From an uncultured archaeon (GTDB taxonomy: Archaea; Nanobdellota; Nanobdellia; Woesearchaeales; CAIVOO01): DNA of 29,074 nucleotides. The stretch is from contig CAIVOO010000090.1 of assembly GCA_903907555.1 (NCBI GenBank), positions 1-29,074 on the forward strand. Reading direction: 5' to 3'. The translations under genes were made by a program, and so were the position numbers. The notes beneath the pieces were generated by a model. That model was not told the DNA's origin and ran no database searches. It worked only from the letters and a program-made list of their open reading frames with translations. Each line of letters starts with the position of its first letter. Positions within the stretch are counted from its first letter, which is position 1. Positions 1-6,354 of this stretch are shown piece after piece.

Positions 1-763
1 CAGGAGCCTTGTTTTTCAATTCAATATTTGCGCTTTTCCACTTTGTCACATCCATGCCTGTTAAATTTTTTCCTACATTTGTGATTTTTATTATCGCATT
101 TCCTATTTTCACAACATCCCCTACTCTGTAATCAGGAGCTTTGTAAAGTGCATTTACGCGGTAGAGTGTCTTGCTTGTGAATTTATCATTTCCAAACAAT
201 CTTTGGTCGCTCTTTGATTCCCCGCCGAATTTGTTTATGAGCCTTTTCAGAATTGTTGGAATGAACTTGTTCTCGCTCACATAAAGGTCATAGCCATCCT
301 TTATCTCCAGCTGCTTTGTTATGAAAACACCCTTATGCTTCTCTTTTTCGAATTCGCTGTGTATGAAATCCATAATATTGGTGTCAACATTTCTTACTTG
401 GATTATGCCTTCGAAATATCTTGTGTGAAGCAGCGAGCATTTCGGGCAGACTGTAAACAAAATTGTTGCAGGAATCTCATATTCATCATCTATTATTACA
501 GGAATTTCTATCTTCTTTCCTGTGATTTCGCTAGGCAGTGTGAATTCTATCTTCAGCTTTTTTCTTGAAACAATGCTGTCAGAAACAACTCTTATCAAGG
601 CATTTTTCAGCGAATCCCTTGTCCATTTCCCTCTATGAGTGTAGCTATTGCATCTAAGGCAGTAAGTCAAAGTCACTTCCTTGAATCCAAGCAAACTTTC
701 AGAGCAGTCTTTACAGAACTCTCCCTTGCTTATTCCCTTTCCGCATTTCGGACAGAATCGCAT
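1..763 (-). CDS. nmd3: NMD3-family ribosome export/assembly protein, 3' part cut by window edge
   Basis: The minus strand is open from the ATG at 763 to the left edge, 254 codons, so the C-terminus is missing. The N-terminus carries the zinc-binding pairs of the NMD3 family: CPKC at residues 4-7, CKDC near 17-20, CLRC near 35-38, and a later CPKC about 130 residues in. In eukaryotes NMD3 is the 60S export adaptor; archaeal members are thought to act on the large subunit, near tRNA sites. A TATA box sits 26 nt upstream of the ATG, so the mRNA is probably leaderless. The family call rests on the ordered Cys pairs and the fold-like sequence after them. The exact archaeal role is inferred. Confidence 0.82.
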   Translation of the reverse strand, partial: MRFCPKCGKGISKGEFCKDCSESLLGFKEVTLTYCLRCNSYTHRGKWTRDSLKNALIRVVSDSIVSRKKLKIEFTLPSEITGKKIEIPVIIDDEYEIPATILFTVCPKCSLLHTRYFEGIIQVRNVDTNIMDFIHSEFEKEKHKGVFITKQLEIKDGYDLYVSENKFIPTILKRLINKFGGESKSDQRLFGNDKFTSKTLYRVNALYKAPDYRVGDVVKIGNAIIKITNVGKNLTGMDVTKWKSANIELKNKAP

Positions 764-784
764 AATCCAAAATAATAGATAATG

Positions 785-793
785 GTATATAAG
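785..793 (-). promoter_or_regulatory. TATA box of the NMD3 gene
   Basis: TATATAA core (read on the minus strand as TTATATA), centred 26 nt before the ATG at 763. This is the archaeal spacing for a transcript beginning at the start codon. Confidence 0.6.
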
Positions 794-816
794 AATAGCG
801 GAAAAATATTCCTAGT

Positions 817-863
817 GTGGGCGGCTGTCAAAGTAATGCTAGATGTTTATCCTAAGCCCCCAC
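817..863. repeat. imperfect GC-rich inverted repeat
   Basis: GTGGG-c-GGCT at 817-826 pairs with AGCCCCCAC at 855-863, nine pairs with one bulged C and a 28-nt loop. It lies upstream of the signal peptidase TATA box, so it is not in that mRNA. Function unknown. Confidence 0.35.
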
Positions 864-889
864 GTCCCCCATAATGATTTTAGCGATAG

Positions 890-899
890 CTTTAAAAGA
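890..899 (+). promoter_or_regulatory. TATA box of the signal peptidase gene
   Basis: Core TTTAAAAG centred at 895, 26 nt before the ATG at 921. It argues that translation starts at 921, not at the in-frame ATG at 843 that lies upstream of the promoter. Confidence 0.6.
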
Positions 900-920
900 T
901 ATGACAATTCCTTATTTTCT

Positions 921-1517
921 ATGGACTGGCAAAAGGTCAAAAGGTTTCTGAAGAAAACTTGGTATTTCATTTGGGAAGATAATTCGCTTGCCAGCTGGAT
1001 TGTAAATGTAATACTCGCTTTTATCCTGATAAAATTCATTGTTTATCCTGGAATAGGCTGGGCTCTTGGAACAACGCATCCGATTGTTGCTGTCGTTTCC
1101 TCAAGCATGGAGCATGACGGAAACTTTGAGCAGTGGTGGGCTGAGCAGGGAGCTTATTATGAGAATCTTGGCATCACAAAAGAGCAGTTTCAGGAATTCA
1201 GTTTTAGCAACGGCTTCAACAAGGGAGACATAATGATTCTTTTCGGTGAGAGTCCTGAAAAGCTTAAGGTTGGGGATGTTGCTGTTTACTGGTCTGCTGC
1301 GAATGATCCGATAATTCATCGCGTCATAAAAAAATATGACGGCAGATTCGAAACAAAAGGTGATCACAACTCAGGGCAGATAATCAGCCCAATGCTTGAC
1401 GAGACAAACATATCGCAGAACAGGTTTATCGGAAAAGCAGTATTCAGGATACCATTCTTAGGATGGGTTAAGATAGAATTTGTCAGTTTATTGCAGTTAG
1501 TTGGAATAATAAAGTAG
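921..1517 (+). CDS. signal peptidase I, archaeal/Sec11-type (S26B)
   Basis: 198 aa from the ATG at 921. This start is chosen because the TATA box at 890-899 predicts transcription beginning there; a longer reading from 843 would start upstream of the promoter. One membrane segment at about residues 26-46 is followed by the serine motif VVSSSMEH (nucleophile Ser62), the second catalytic box IIHRV (His133, replacing the Lys of bacterial enzymes) and the KGDHN box with Asp148. These are the three conserved boxes of Sec11-like signal peptidases, which cleave signal peptides on the outer face of the membrane. The insert between boxes 1 and 2 (residues 65-100) is typical of archaeal members. The next gene starts 13 nt downstream, so the two are likely co-transcribed. 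Confidence 0.88.
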   Translation: MDWQKVKRFLKKTWYFIWEDNSLASWIVNVILAFILIKFIVYPGIGWALGTTHPIVAVVSSSMEHDGNFEQWWAEQGAYYENLGITKEQFQEFSFSNGFNKGDIMILFGESPEKLKVGDVAVYWSAANDPIIHRVIKKYDGRFETKGDHNSGQIISPMLDETNISQNRFIGKAVFRIPFLGWVKIEFVSLLQLVGIIK

Positions 1518-1530
1518 ATTGGGGTGGAAA

Positions 1531-2034
1531 ATGGCAAGCGAGAGAAGTTTGTGCTTACTGATTGACAAGAATGATGTTTTTTTAGCTCCGAAAAAGAGAG
1601 AAGGCTTTGGCACAAATAAGCTCAATGGATACGGCGGTAATAAGGAAGATAATGAGTCTATAGAAGAGTGCGCCTGCAGGGAAACGCGCGAGGAATCCGG
1701 CGGGGTAATAGTCAATGTATGCGACTTATACAAGCAAGCCGAAATAAACTTCTATTTTGATAACAAGCCTGAATGGAACCAGACAGTGCACGTGTTTGTT
1801 GTTGAAAAATATTCTGGTATCCCACAAGAAAGCGAAGAGATGATGGCGCCAGAACGCATAGCCAAATCAAAATTGCTGAACCAGGATGACTCAGTTTATG
1901 AAAGAATGTGGGTGGCGGACAAGCTATGGATTCCATTAGTTCTTAGCGGAAGAAAAGTCAAGGCAGAAGTAACCTACGCAAACGGCGGTGAATACGTCAA
2001 GGAGCATAAGATAACAATTGTCGAGAAATTCTAA
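1531..2034 (+). CDS. NUDIX hydrolase, MTH1/MutT-like (8-oxo-dGTP diphosphatase type)
   Basis: 167 aa. The Nudix box is complete: G36-x5-E42-x7-R50-E51-x2-E54-E55-x-G57, which binds the divalent metals. The stretch before it (GFGTNKLNGYGGNK) matches the NGFGGK segment of human MTH1, so oxidised purine nucleoside triphosphates are the likely substrates, a pool-sanitising role. The ATG at 1531 is preceded by the Shine-Dalgarno-like GGGGTGG at 1521-1527; an in-frame TTG at 1519 would place that motif inside the gene and is less likely. It follows the signal peptidase gene by 13 nt and probably shares its promoter. Family is firm; substrate is inferred from the MTH1-like segment. Confidence 0.85.
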   Translation: MASERSLCLLIDKNDVFLAPKKREGFGTNKLNGYGGNKEDNESIEECACRETREESGGVIVNVCDLYKQAEINFYFDNKPEWNQTVHVFVVEKYSGIPQESEEMMAPERIAKSKLLNQDDSVYERMWVADKLWIPLVLSGRKVKAEVTYANGGEYVKEHKITIVEKF

Positions 2035-2035
2035 A

Positions 2036-2143
2036 TAGCGGGGAGTGGATTTGAACCACTGACCTGAAGGTTATGAGCCTCCCGGGCACTCCTGACTGCC
2101 CTATTGCGGTTTATTAAGCTTTGGACTTGAATAAATCCCCGCT
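2036..2143 (-). tRNA. initiator tRNA-Met(CAU) with a 33-nt intron between positions 7 and 8
   Basis: Read on the minus strand, exon 1 is AGCGGGG (2143-2137) and exon 2 starts with TAGGGC at 2103. Removing 2104-2136 leaves a regular 75-nt tRNA: acceptor AGCGGGG/CCCCGCT, D stem GGGC/GCCC, anticodon loop CTCATAA, T loop TTCAAAT, discriminator A at 2036, no encoded CCA. The A1-U72 pair and the loop are those of archaeal initiators. The intron folds as bulge-helix-bulge: exon 1 GCGG pairs with intron CCGC (4 bp), flanked by bulges GG|A and AA|T, with an intron helix TTTATT/AATAAA beyond. The cuts fall between the second and third bulge bases, exactly giving the two exons. The outer exon helix is absent, so this is a relaxed motif. 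Confidence 0.88.
2104..2136 (-). other. non-canonical tRNA intron (bulge-helix-bulge)
   Basis: 33 nt inserted after acceptor position 7. The internal hairpin is TTTATT-c-AAG / CTT-AATAAA with loop TCCAAAG. The CCGC at its 3' end pairs with exon-1 GCGG to make the 4-bp central helix expected by the archaeal tRNA splicing endonuclease. Confidence 0.82.
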
Positions 2144-2176
2144 AAAAACCCCGCTTACCTGACGTAAAAAGATAGT

Positions 2177-2188
2177 TCTTTATAAAGC
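2177..2188 (-). promoter_or_regulatory. TATA box of the initiator tRNA gene
   Basis: CTTTATAAAG, centred about 39 nt upstream of the mature 5' end (2143), which would leave a leader of about 12 nt for RNase P to remove. The box is a palindrome and could be read either way. Confidence 0.5.
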
Positions 2189-2220
2189 TTTCACTTTCCA
2201 CTGGACAAGTGTCTGCGTCA

Positions 2221-2231
2221 GGTATAAGAAG
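2221..2231 (+). promoter_or_regulatory. TATA box of the LAGLIDADG gene
   Basis: GGTATAAGAA, centred 27 nt before the ATG at 2253; fits a leaderless mRNA. Confidence 0.45.
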
Positions 2232-2252
2232 CAGAATGTCTGTTTTTGTTAT

Positions 2253-2975
2253 ATGTATCAACGCATATTTCTAGAGGATCTGAACAGCACATTTCAAATT
2301 AGAAAAATCAGAGAGCTGTATGAATTAAAAACTAATAATAGAGACAAACCAATCAATATTAAATTACCATTCAGCTTAAATGAAGATGTAGCAACCTTTG
2401 CAGGGATGTTCCCTGATGGAAGCATCATTAAAGATCTTAAAAGAATATATTTCACACAGAAGAAAGATGACCGCCAAATAAGATTGTTTGGAAGATTGTT
2501 GAAAAAATTATTCAGACCAAAGAGCAAGATATTCTTTAGAGAAGGCCATAATGCCAAAGAAGTATTCATAAATTCGCAGACGCTTGCAATCTTTTGTTAT
2601 AAAATTTTGGGCATGAACAAGTCGGATGAAGAAATGCGAGTTCCGAGATGGGTTTACAACTCAAAAAAGTCTGTTATTAGAAGTTATCTTAAACAAGCAT
2701 TCAATGCTGAAGCATATGTGGCTAAAAATCTGCGAGAAATAAGGTTCATAACTAAAGACCATAATTACGCTCAAGATCTTCAAAAACTGCTTTTGTTGAT
2801 AGACATAAATTCAAAAATTCAGCCAAGAATTGGTGGGGGCGGCATCAGACCACAATTGCAATATAGGCTTTCTATCTACGGAAAAGAGAACTTTAGAAAA
2901 TTCAAAGATGTCGGATTCTCAATACCGTTGCATAAGAAAAGATTGGAAAAAATGACAAAATTCATACTGCATTAA
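2253..2975 (+). CDS. stand-alone LAGLIDADG-family (homing endonuclease-like) protein
   Basis: 240 aa with two LAGLIDADG-type helices. The first is ATFAGMFPDGS at residues 47-57, with acidic Asp55; the second is YLKQAFNAEA at 145-154, with Glu153. Between them lies the usual sequence of this family (RIYFTQK, then INSQTLAIF, then RVPRWV). The C-terminus (LSIYGKENFRKFKDVGFSI) is the standard end of the second domain. Both metal-binding acids are present, so it may cut DNA. It is free-standing, not inside an intron or intein, with its own TATA box. It starts 110 nt from the 5' end of the intron-bearing initiator tRNA, transcribed away from it. It could also be a domesticated DNA-binding protein of the same fold. 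Confidence 0.78.
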   Translation: MYQRIFLEDLNSTFQIRKIRELYELKTNNRDKPINIKLPFSLNEDVATFAGMFPDGSIIKDLKRIYFTQKKDDRQIRLFGRLLKKLFRPKSKIFFREGHNAKEVFINSQTLAIFCYKILGMNKSDEEMRVPRWVYNSKKSVIRSYLKQAFNAEAYVAKNLREIRFITKDHNYAQDLQKLLLLIDINSKIQPRIGGGGIRPQLQYRLSIYGKENFRKFKDVGFSIPLHKKRLEKMTKFILH

Positions 2976-3020
2976 GCTATATATGTCATGACCCAGCACA
3001 TATCAAAAAAATACAGATAT

Positions 3021-3030
3021 CTTTAAAAAT
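3021..3030 (+). promoter_or_regulatory. TATA box of the EamA transporter gene
   Basis: CTTTAAAAAT centred 26 nt before the ATG at 3052. Confidence 0.55.
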
Positions 3031-3051
3031 GCAGATAAGTTCGGGTGTATA

Positions 3052-3942
3052 ATGTTCAATCCAATTTTATTGGCAATCCTCTCTCCGTTCTTTTTTGCTT
3101 TGACTAATGTTTGGGATAAATATATTGTTGTGCACAGGGTTAAGAATGCTTTAAGCTATGCAGTAATTGATGGCTTGACAATCTTTGTGTACAGCATCAT
3201 ACTAAGTGTATTCGTCAGCTGGGCGGGTGTTTCTCTGAATGCCTTGCTTATCCCGGCAGTCATAGGAGTGCTGTATGGAGCGTCTACATTGGCATATTAT
3301 TATGTCATACAAAAGGAGGATGTCACACACTTCATCGGGCTTCTCTATGTCTATCCGATATTGGTTGCTTTCATGTCTTTCTTATTCCTGAACGAAGTGA
3401 TACCTCTTGTTGGCTACATCGGAATGATTTTAACAGTCTCTGGAGCTGTCCTGATGACTACGCGAATCAAGAAGTTCAACTCGAAGGTATTTTTGTATCT
3501 TGCTGTGATGGTTGTTCTTTCAGCGGTTGGGGAATTCTTGGTCAAGGTTTCAACATCACACGTACCAGAACTTAATGCTATAGCAATAAGCGATTTATTC
3601 CTTGGATTAACCCTGTTCTGCGTTGCTTTTTTTATTCCGAAAATCAGGTCTGGGATAAAATACGAATTTACGCACAACCTGCATCTTTCTGTCATAAGCC
3701 AGATTGTGTGGGTGTTCGCAATAATTACATTATTTTATGCAATGGCAGGGCTGCCAGCAACAATAGTCGCTTCGCTTGGGGTTCTTCAGCCGTTATTTGT
3801 TCTTGTTATGGAAAGGATTGCTGATTCATACATAGGTAAAATATCAAGGGATACGCTCCTGCTTCCAAAATTAGGAGCTATACTGCTTATAATAATTGGA
3901 ATAGCCCTGCTGACAATGTCAGGAGCCCTGTTTCTAAAATAA
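3052..3942 (+). CDS. EamA/DMT-superfamily transporter
   Basis: 296 aa and about ten hydrophobic segments, the size and layout of two EamA repeats (roughly residues 1-137 and 150-292). Each repeat ends in the family's glycine-rich helix (GYIGMILTVSGAVLMTT, then GAILLIIIGIALLTMSGA). The N-terminal FALTNVWDKYIV and the ALSYAVIDG segment match the first repeat. Members export or exchange small metabolites such as amino acids and sugars across the cytoplasmic membrane; substrate cannot be told from sequence. The gene has its own TATA box and is probably leaderless and monocistronic, since the next gene has another promoter. Confidence 0.85.
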   Translation: MFNPILLAILSPFFFALTNVWDKYIVVHRVKNALSYAVIDGLTIFVYSIILSVFVSWAGVSLNALLIPAVIGVLYGASTLAYYYVIQKEDVTHFIGLLYVYPILVAFMSFLFLNEVIPLVGYIGMILTVSGAVLMTTRIKKFNSKVFLYLAVMVVLSAVGEFLVKVSTSHVPELNAIAISDLFLGLTLFCVAFFIPKIRSGIKYEFTHNLHLSVISQIVWVFAIITLFYAMAGLPATIVASLGVLQPLFVLVMERIADSYIGKISRDTLLLPKLGAILLIIIGIALLTMSGALFLK

Positions 3943-3950
3943 TACGCAAC

Positions 3951-3960
3951 ATTTTTATAG
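3951..3960 (+). promoter_or_regulatory. TATA box of the coiled-coil gene at 3982
   Basis: ATTTTTATAG centred 26 nt before the ATG at 3982. Confidence 0.5.
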
Positions 3961-3981
3961 AGCAGAAGCCAGATATAACCC

Positions 3982-4281
3982 ATGGACATGGATGACCAGC
4001 TTCCGGATGATGAATTGCAGAAGAAGTCTTACTCAGAGTACACCATGGACCCTATTGACAGGGAGAGCATAAAAGAAATCAAGAATATGCTGAAGAGTGG
4101 TGTAGAACTTGAAACAGAATTTCTTACAGACTCTGTCAATTTCGTAAGCAACCTGATAAACAAGTATGAGAAAATAAGAGAGAACGAAAGCACTTACGAA
4201 AAGATTAATGCAAATATGAATCTTTACATTAAGGATTTACAGATGCTTCTTGAACAGCTGGAAGAAAGATTGATGGGATAA
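3982..4281 (+). CDS. small acidic helical protein, unknown function
   Basis: 99 aa, no family recognised. Residues 1-30 are acidic and probably disordered (two MDMDD/PDDEL clusters). Residues 30-98 look fully alpha-helical with heptad-like hydrophobic spacing (IKEIKNMLKSGVELE through LQMLLEQLEERL), suggesting a short coiled coil and dimerisation. No Cys, no membrane segment, no signal peptide. It has a TATA box at leaderless spacing, which supports it as a real gene despite its size. The minus-strand gene ending at 4283 is convergent with one base between them. Confidence 0.62.
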   Translation: MDMDDQLPDDELQKKSYSEYTMDPIDRESIKEIKNMLKSGVELETEFLTDSVNFVSNLINKYEKIRENESTYEKINANMNLYIKDLQMLLEQLEERLMG

Positions 4282-4282
4282 G

Positions 4283-4525
4283 TCAGTGAAGCTTTAATTC
4301 GATTCCTAATCTCGAAAGATATTCTGAACCAGGGATTTCTTCTCCAGTGTTCAACGCGACGTAAGCCCTCCTATCTTTAATAAATCCGCGAGTGATGTCA
4401 GGACATTCCCTCCTCATGCCCCTTATAGTTTCGAAAACCTGCATTTCTGTAGCATAATCTGGCCTAGAAGGAAGAACATAACCTCTTGCTTTCGAAACAA
4501 TGACTTCAATCTTGTCTCTTAACAT
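4283..4525 (-). CDS. small conserved-looking protein, unknown function
   Basis: 80 aa, no family recognised. It is basic and soluble with a mixed alpha/beta pattern; the second half (ITRGFIKDRRAYVALNTGEEIPGSEYLSRLGIEL) has the look of a compact small domain. There are no Cys-pair zinc motifs beyond a single Cys and no membrane segments. A TATA box lies 28 nt upstream of the ATG at 4525. It is convergent with the gene at 3982-4281. Function cannot be inferred from neighbours. Confidence 0.6.
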   Translation of the reverse strand: MLRDKIEVIVSKARGYVLPSRPDYATEMQVFETIRGMRRECPDITRGFIKDRRAYVALNTGEEIPGSEYLSRLGIELKLH

Positions 4526-4547
4526 GCAATAACGTAATAATTTCGAA

Positions 4548-4559
4548 GTATATAAAAAT
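4548..4559 (-). promoter_or_regulatory. TATA box of the gene 4283-4525
   Basis: Minus-strand ATTTTTATATAC, centred 28 nt before the ATG at 4525. Confidence 0.5.
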
Positions 4560-4584
4560 TTTGCAAAAAGCGGGGACTGGCTAT

Positions 4585-4603
4585 AACCAATTCATACGAT
4601 AAA
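4585..4603 (+). repeat. 19-bp direct repeat, copy 1
   Basis: AACCAATTCATACGATAAA; recurs with one change (AACCAGTTCATACGATAAA) at 6366-6384. The similarity stops sharply at both ends. The two copies bracket about 1.76 kb holding the deoxyribosyltransferase-like gene and the MNT/HEPN pair. Confidence 0.6.
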
Positions 4604-4616
4604 CACTGAAGTAAGT

Positions 4617-5048
4617 TTATTTAATTTTTAAAAGATCACCATTTATAACTTTTGGTTGCATAGCTTTAATCTCATCATTATATATCATTTCAGGAATTTC
4701 ATTGAGTAAAAATATCTTTTTGTTGAGAATGTGTGCAAATCCCATTTCAAGGAAAGAATTGCCACCTATGTAATTTTCAATATTATTTTTATCAAAATTT
4801 GCAACCAAAATTGCATCAGCTTCTTTTATGATTTTCCAATATTCCCTAATTGAATCAAACTTTATGGCTCTTTTAGAGAATTCTCCATTCTCTTTTTCTT
4901 TCTTAATCTCATCTAATGAAAATTCTCCCCTAAGTATCTTTTCAGAGCTGATAGGTATAGAAACCTCAAAACCCAAATTTTTCAATTTATCTGCAATAAT
5001 CTTTATTTCGTGAGTAAAATTTAGACTCCCGCAAATTGCAATTTTCAT
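4617..5048 (-). CDS. nucleoside 2-deoxyribosyltransferase-like protein
   Basis: 143 aa, the usual length for this Rossmann-like family. The N-terminus MKIAICGSL is the first strand and nucleotide loop. Later come IIKEADAILVANFD (the D-a-v-a-N core strand) and GGNSFLEMGFAHILNKKIFLL, matching the G-x-S-x-x-E-x-G-x-A signature in which the Glu (in FLEMG) is the catalytic residue in transferases. Members salvage deoxynucleosides or hydrolyse nucleotide N-glycosidic bonds. It has its own TATA box and lies between the two 19-bp repeats, so it may be accessory. It could equally be a signalling-nucleotide sensor of the same fold. Confidence 0.68.
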   Translation of the reverse strand: MKIAICGSLNFTHEIKIIADKLKNLGFEVSIPISSEKILRGEFSLDEIKKEKENGEFSKRAIKFDSIREYWKIIKEADAILVANFDKNNIENYIGGNSFLEMGFAHILNKKIFLLNEIPEMIYNDEIKAMQPKVINGDLLKIK

Positions 5049-5069
5049 GATATCAACAAATTACCTAAG

Positions 5070-5080
5070 ATATATAAAAA
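5070..5080 (-). promoter_or_regulatory. TATA box of the gene 4617-5048
   Basis: Minus-strand TTTTTATATA, centred 27 nt before the ATG at 5048. Confidence 0.5.
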
Positions 5081-5089
5081 TATCTAAAA

Positions 5090-5222
5090 ACTAAACATCA
5101 GAAGTGCAGCAATCTAATTAAGCTATTTCTAGACCGCCGAGACTGCACTTCAGAACTCGGAAATAAAGCCTACGCTGCTTCTTAATATCCTAAAGAAAAT
5201 ATGCCGTCGGGATTTATATATT
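5090..5222 (-). ncRNA. possible small structured RNA or decayed tRNA-derived element
   Basis: This 190-nt gap between genes has no credible ORF. The 9-bp arms GAAGTGCAG (5101-5109) and CTGCACTTC (5143-5151) are perfectly complementary; a rival hairpin CCGAG/CTCGG uses 5137-5141 and 5156-5160. On the minus strand a TATA-like run (5211-5222) precedes this and a T-rich run (TTTAGTTTTTAG, around 5083-5094) follows it, so a minus-strand transcript of roughly 100 nt is possible. It also contains a 13-nt copy of the tRNA-Ser 3' end. No RNA family recognised. Confidence 0.3.
5133..5145 (-). repeat. 13-nt copy of the tRNA-Ser 3' end
   Basis: Read on the minus strand CAGTCTCGGCGGT, identical to the 3' end of tRNA-Ser plus two flanking bases at 6932-6944. 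It may be a relic attachment site or a chance/decayed duplication. No integrase gene is present between the two copies. Confidence 0.45.
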
Positions 5223-5238
5223 TTTCTATGATTATTTC

Positions 5239-5712
5239 CTAGCTTTTTTCTTTTAATTTTTTCTCAATCTCTTTTTTTAACGCATTAGTATGCAGTTCAA
5301 ATTTCAGCTTAAGCATTTTCCAGTCATCATATTTTAGCAGCTGTCCTCTGTAGTTTATTGCGTTTCTTTTTAATCTGATAGTCTCTAAGAAGCCCCAGTC
5401 AAGTTCCAGTTCAGGATGTTTGAAGCATATGTAAGCATTTTTGCATTGATGATTATCAGCTTCAATGCCATCAAATAGCAGGTAAGCTTCAATTAGCCCC
5501 CTAAGTGATTCATAATGGTCTCGAAAGACAAAAGTCCAGTCTGTGCTTTCTTTAGGAATATCTTTAGTTTTGCTGTTGATGAATTCTAGGCCTTTTTCTG
5601 CAACAATTGTTAGTGATTTGATAAGTTCTATATCTACAGACTTTTCTCTTATGCTTCCAGTGCTTGTGCAGAGTTTGTAAGTCTTATTAAGATCATCTAT
5701 GGTAATTTTCAT
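5239..5712 (-). CDS. HEPN-domain protein, partner of the MNT gene upstream
   Basis: 157 aa, a helical HEPN domain. The conserved motif near the C-terminus reads RLKRNAINYRG: Arg116 and Asn117 are kept, but the RNase motif R-x4-H has Tyr121 where His is expected. HEPN toxins of MNT/HEPN pairs are RNases neutralised by nucleotidyl transfer onto a tyrosine close to this motif. Here the His is absent, so RNase activity is doubtful and Tyr121 might be a modification site (inference). Its ATG at 5712 directly abuts the stop of the MNT gene with no spacing, so the pair is translationally coupled and driven by the promoter near 6293. Substrate unknown. Confidence 0.72.
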   Translation of the reverse strand: MKITIDDLNKTYKLCTSTGSIREKSVDIELIKSLTIVAEKGLEFINSKTKDIPKESTDWTFVFRDHYESLRGLIEAYLLFDGIEADNHQCKNAYICFKHPELELDWGFLETIRLKRNAINYRGQLLKYDDWKMLKLKFELHTNALKKEIEKKLKEKS

Positions 5713-6264
5713 TTATGCAACCTCAGCTATGTCCTGTATTTGGCCTTTCAGCACATATCCGTTAATTATATTTTTTATAAGCCCTGTCCTGACTTCTTCT
5801 ATCTCTTCCTTATTTCGGAATACATGTAATTCTATATTCTTTTTGAGTTTAAGTTCATAAATGTTTTTATCAAAATCCGAAACTTCTCCAAAAACAAAGA
5901 TATCAATATCTGAATCTTTATACCAGTCTCCCTTAACTATGCTTCCGAACAGTATGATGGTTTTTGCTTTTGTTAGTGATAAGAGCTTTGTGATAAGCCC
6001 GCATTTATGAAGCTGCTCCAAAGCATAAACTCTTTTCAGAGAATAATATGCAGGATTATTATTTCCAACACTGTAACTTGGAAATCTTCCCCTAACTTTT
6101 ATACGCTTAAGCAGCCCTTCAGATACATATTTCTTCAGCCATTTATTAGCCACCAATTTTGTGACCTTTGCTTCCCTAACCACTTCCTCAAAATGCCATT
6201 CTTTCAGAGGACTATTTTCTAAAATCAGTTTCAGTACATTATCTTCCTTGCTTGGACTAGCCAT
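5713..6264 (-). CDS. MNT-type nucleotidyltransferase with N-terminal winged helix
   Basis: 183 aa. Residues 1-65 form a winged-helix DNA-binding domain (FEEVVREAKVTKLVANKWLKK is the recognition region). Residues 95-175 are a minimal nucleotidyltransferase: ILFGSIVKGDW with Gly107-Ser108, then DSDIDIFVFG with Asp119 and Asp121 as metal ligands, and a third beta strand IELHVF. In MNT/HEPN systems this protein is the antitoxin and AMPylates its HEPN partner. The winged helix makes it a likely autorepressor: a perfect 10-bp inverted repeat overlaps its TATA box. It is the first gene of a two-gene operon. Confidence 0.78.
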   Translation of the reverse strand: MASPSKEDNVLKLILENSPLKEWHFEEVVREAKVTKLVANKWLKKYVSEGLLKRIKVRGRFPSYSVGNNNPAYYSLKRVYALEQLHKCGLITKLLSLTKAKTIILFGSIVKGDWYKDSDIDIFVFGEVSDFDKNIYELKLKKNIELHVFRNKEEIEEVRTGLIKNIINGYVLKGQIQDIAEVA

Positions 6265-6265
6265 A

Positions 6266-6292
6266 AAATAGTATAACTGAGATATACTATTT
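6266..6292. promoter_or_regulatory. palindromic operator of the MNT/HEPN operon
   Basis: AAATAGTATA (6266-6275), a 7-nt spacer, then TATACTATTT (6283-6292): a perfect inverted repeat with 10-bp arms lying between the TATA box and the ATG at 6264 and overlapping the box. The position fits repression by the winged-helix MNT protein. Confidence 0.65.
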
Positions 6293-6298
6293 AAAGGT
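6289..6298 (-). promoter_or_regulatory. TATA box of the MNT/HEPN operon
   Basis: Minus-strand CCTTTAAATA, centred 29 nt before the ATG at 6264; it shares bases with the right arm of the operator. Confidence 0.55.
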
Positions 6299-6354
6299 TT
6301 CTATAGAATGGGGTAAAAGTTCAAAGTAAACTTAAAGATATTAAATAAACCTTG

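Noticed and set aside
335..568. 77-codon plus-strand reading frame
   Set aside because: It is antisense to NMD3, whose zinc motifs are clear.
843..920. Upstream ATG for the signal peptidase
   Set aside because: It lies before the TATA box, so the predicted mRNA would not contain it.
4569..4588. Resemblance of AGCGGGGA-TGG to the 3' end of the initiator tRNA
   Set aside because: Only about 16 of 20 bases agree, no T-loop fold is present, and it lies upstream rather than downstream of the tRNA, so it does not fit an attachment site.
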